NCBI GenBank assembly: GCA_965369635.1
Contig: CBDURC010000069.1
Span: 1-13,285, forward strand
Length of the DNA stretch: 13,285 bases
Direction of reading: 5' to 3'
Source of the DNA: UBA3071 sp965369635
Lineage (GTDB): Bacteria; Chloroflexota; Anaerolineae; UBA3071
Shown here: positions 13,007 to 13,285 of the stretch, one piece after another
How positions within the stretch are numbered: the first letter of the stretch is position 1
Layout: each line of letters begins with the position of its first letter
The notes under the pieces: model-generated
Databases searched by the model: none
What the model saw: only the letters and a program-made list of their open reading frames with translations
What the model was told of the DNA's origin: nothing
Position numbers and translations under genes: made by a program

Positions 13007-13140
13007 AAGGTGCAGGGGCAAGGGAGTAGGGGAGTAGGGAGTAGGGGAGCAAGGGAGCAGAGGCGCAGGGGAGCAGGGGAGCGGAGGCGCAAGGGTGCAA
13101 GGGTGCAAGGGCGCAGAGGCGCAGGGGAGCAAGGGTGGAA
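13007..13140. repeat. G-rich low-complexity tract with quadruplex potential
   Basis: Starts 4 bp after the GT39-like stop. It is built of imperfect 7-9-base units such as GGGGAGTA, GGGAGCA, GAGGCGCA and GGGTGCAA. Five G-runs at 13022-13024, 13029-13032, 13037-13039, 13044-13047 and 13053-13055, with 4-5 nt loops, fit a G-quadruplex on the plus strand; more runs follow to 13135. The Pro/Cys/Ala/Leu-rich ORFs on the minus strand here are repeat translations, not genes. Confidence 0.7.
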
Positions 13141-13285
13141 GCACTCTGTTCCATAGGGGCGGCAGAGGAGATGCACTCACGGTGACTGGGGACGGGAAGC
13201 CAATTCGCGCTGAAAGGCAGGAAAGACCTATCCGCTTCTTCCGTGTTTCCGCTGACGATGCCAGGGGGCGCAGAGGTTTCCGCTT
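13141..13285. other. Downstream intergenic sequence, nothing recognised
   Basis: I see no ORF, RNA gene, promoter or terminator I can support. The octamer TTTCCGCT occurs near the end (from about 13250 and again at 13277), the complement of the AGCGGAAA unit in the tail of the first gene. Confidence 0.4.

Noticed and set aside
12876..13180. Pro/Cys/Ala/Leu-rich minus-strand open frames at the right end
   Set aside because: They are translations of the G-rich low-complexity tract and of DNA antisense to the glycosyltransferase; no conserved domain is visible.

Overview
This is a GC-rich bacterial chromosomal stretch (clearly above 60% GC by eye) with tightly packed genes and short intergenic regions full of low-complexity and palindromic repeats. 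The gene set suggests a Chloroflexota-type genome (Anaerolineae or Caldilineae-like). The pointers are a GT39-type membrane glycosyltransferase fused to two beta-rich C-terminal modules, a secreted VIT-VWA protein, and the repeat style. This placement is an inference from style, not from a marker gene. I see no rRNA, tRNA, CRISPR array, transposase or phage gene.

Layout. (1) Positions 1-1264, plus strand: the tail of a THEP1-like NTPase, translationally coupled (ATGA overlap) to plsX, the acyl-phosphate synthase of phospholipid synthesis. (2) Positions 1281-1924, minus strand: a two-gene RelE/ParE-type toxin-antitoxin module, converging on plsX. It has a clear promoter whose -10 box lies in one copy of a 19-bp direct repeat. 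(3) Positions 1925-2340: no confident gene. It holds a possible 39-residue minus-strand ORF with a very good ribosome-binding site, a foldable segment, and a strong plus-strand intrinsic terminator. (4) Positions 2341-4641, plus strand: a large secreted VIT-VWA protein. (5) Positions 4642-5035: a repeat-rich gap with a promoter and a long potential leader. (6) Positions 5036-8282, plus strand: radC and a membrane-anchored penicillin-acylase-family Ntn hydrolase, 22 bp apart and probably co-transcribed. (7) Positions 8308-10314, minus strand: a GT2 polyprenyl-phosphate-type glycosyltransferase followed by an NAD-dependent sugar epimerase. (8) Positions 10568-13003, plus strand and divergent: the GT39-like glycosyltransferase. 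(9) Positions 13004-13285: a G-rich low-complexity tract and no recognisable gene.

How the genes fit together. The GT2, epimerase and GT39-like genes make a small envelope-glycosylation group. The epimerase could supply a nucleotide sugar, the GT2 enzyme could load a sugar on a polyprenyl phosphate carrier, and the GT39-like enzyme could move it onto an acceptor outside the membrane. The two transcription units diverge from one 253-bp region in which both promoters carry an extended -10 TGnTACAAT. The other genes are housekeeping or accessory functions with no evident shared pathway.

I did not find a convincing new multi-gene system. The most unusual features are: palindromic repeat arms (GTAGGGGCGA / TCGCCCT) present both between genes and in frame inside the GT39-like gene; a possible structured leader with terminator before the VIT-VWA gene; the repeat-embedded toxin-antitoxin promoter; a hydrophobic segment in PlsX; and a possibly leaderless glycosyltransferase mRNA.
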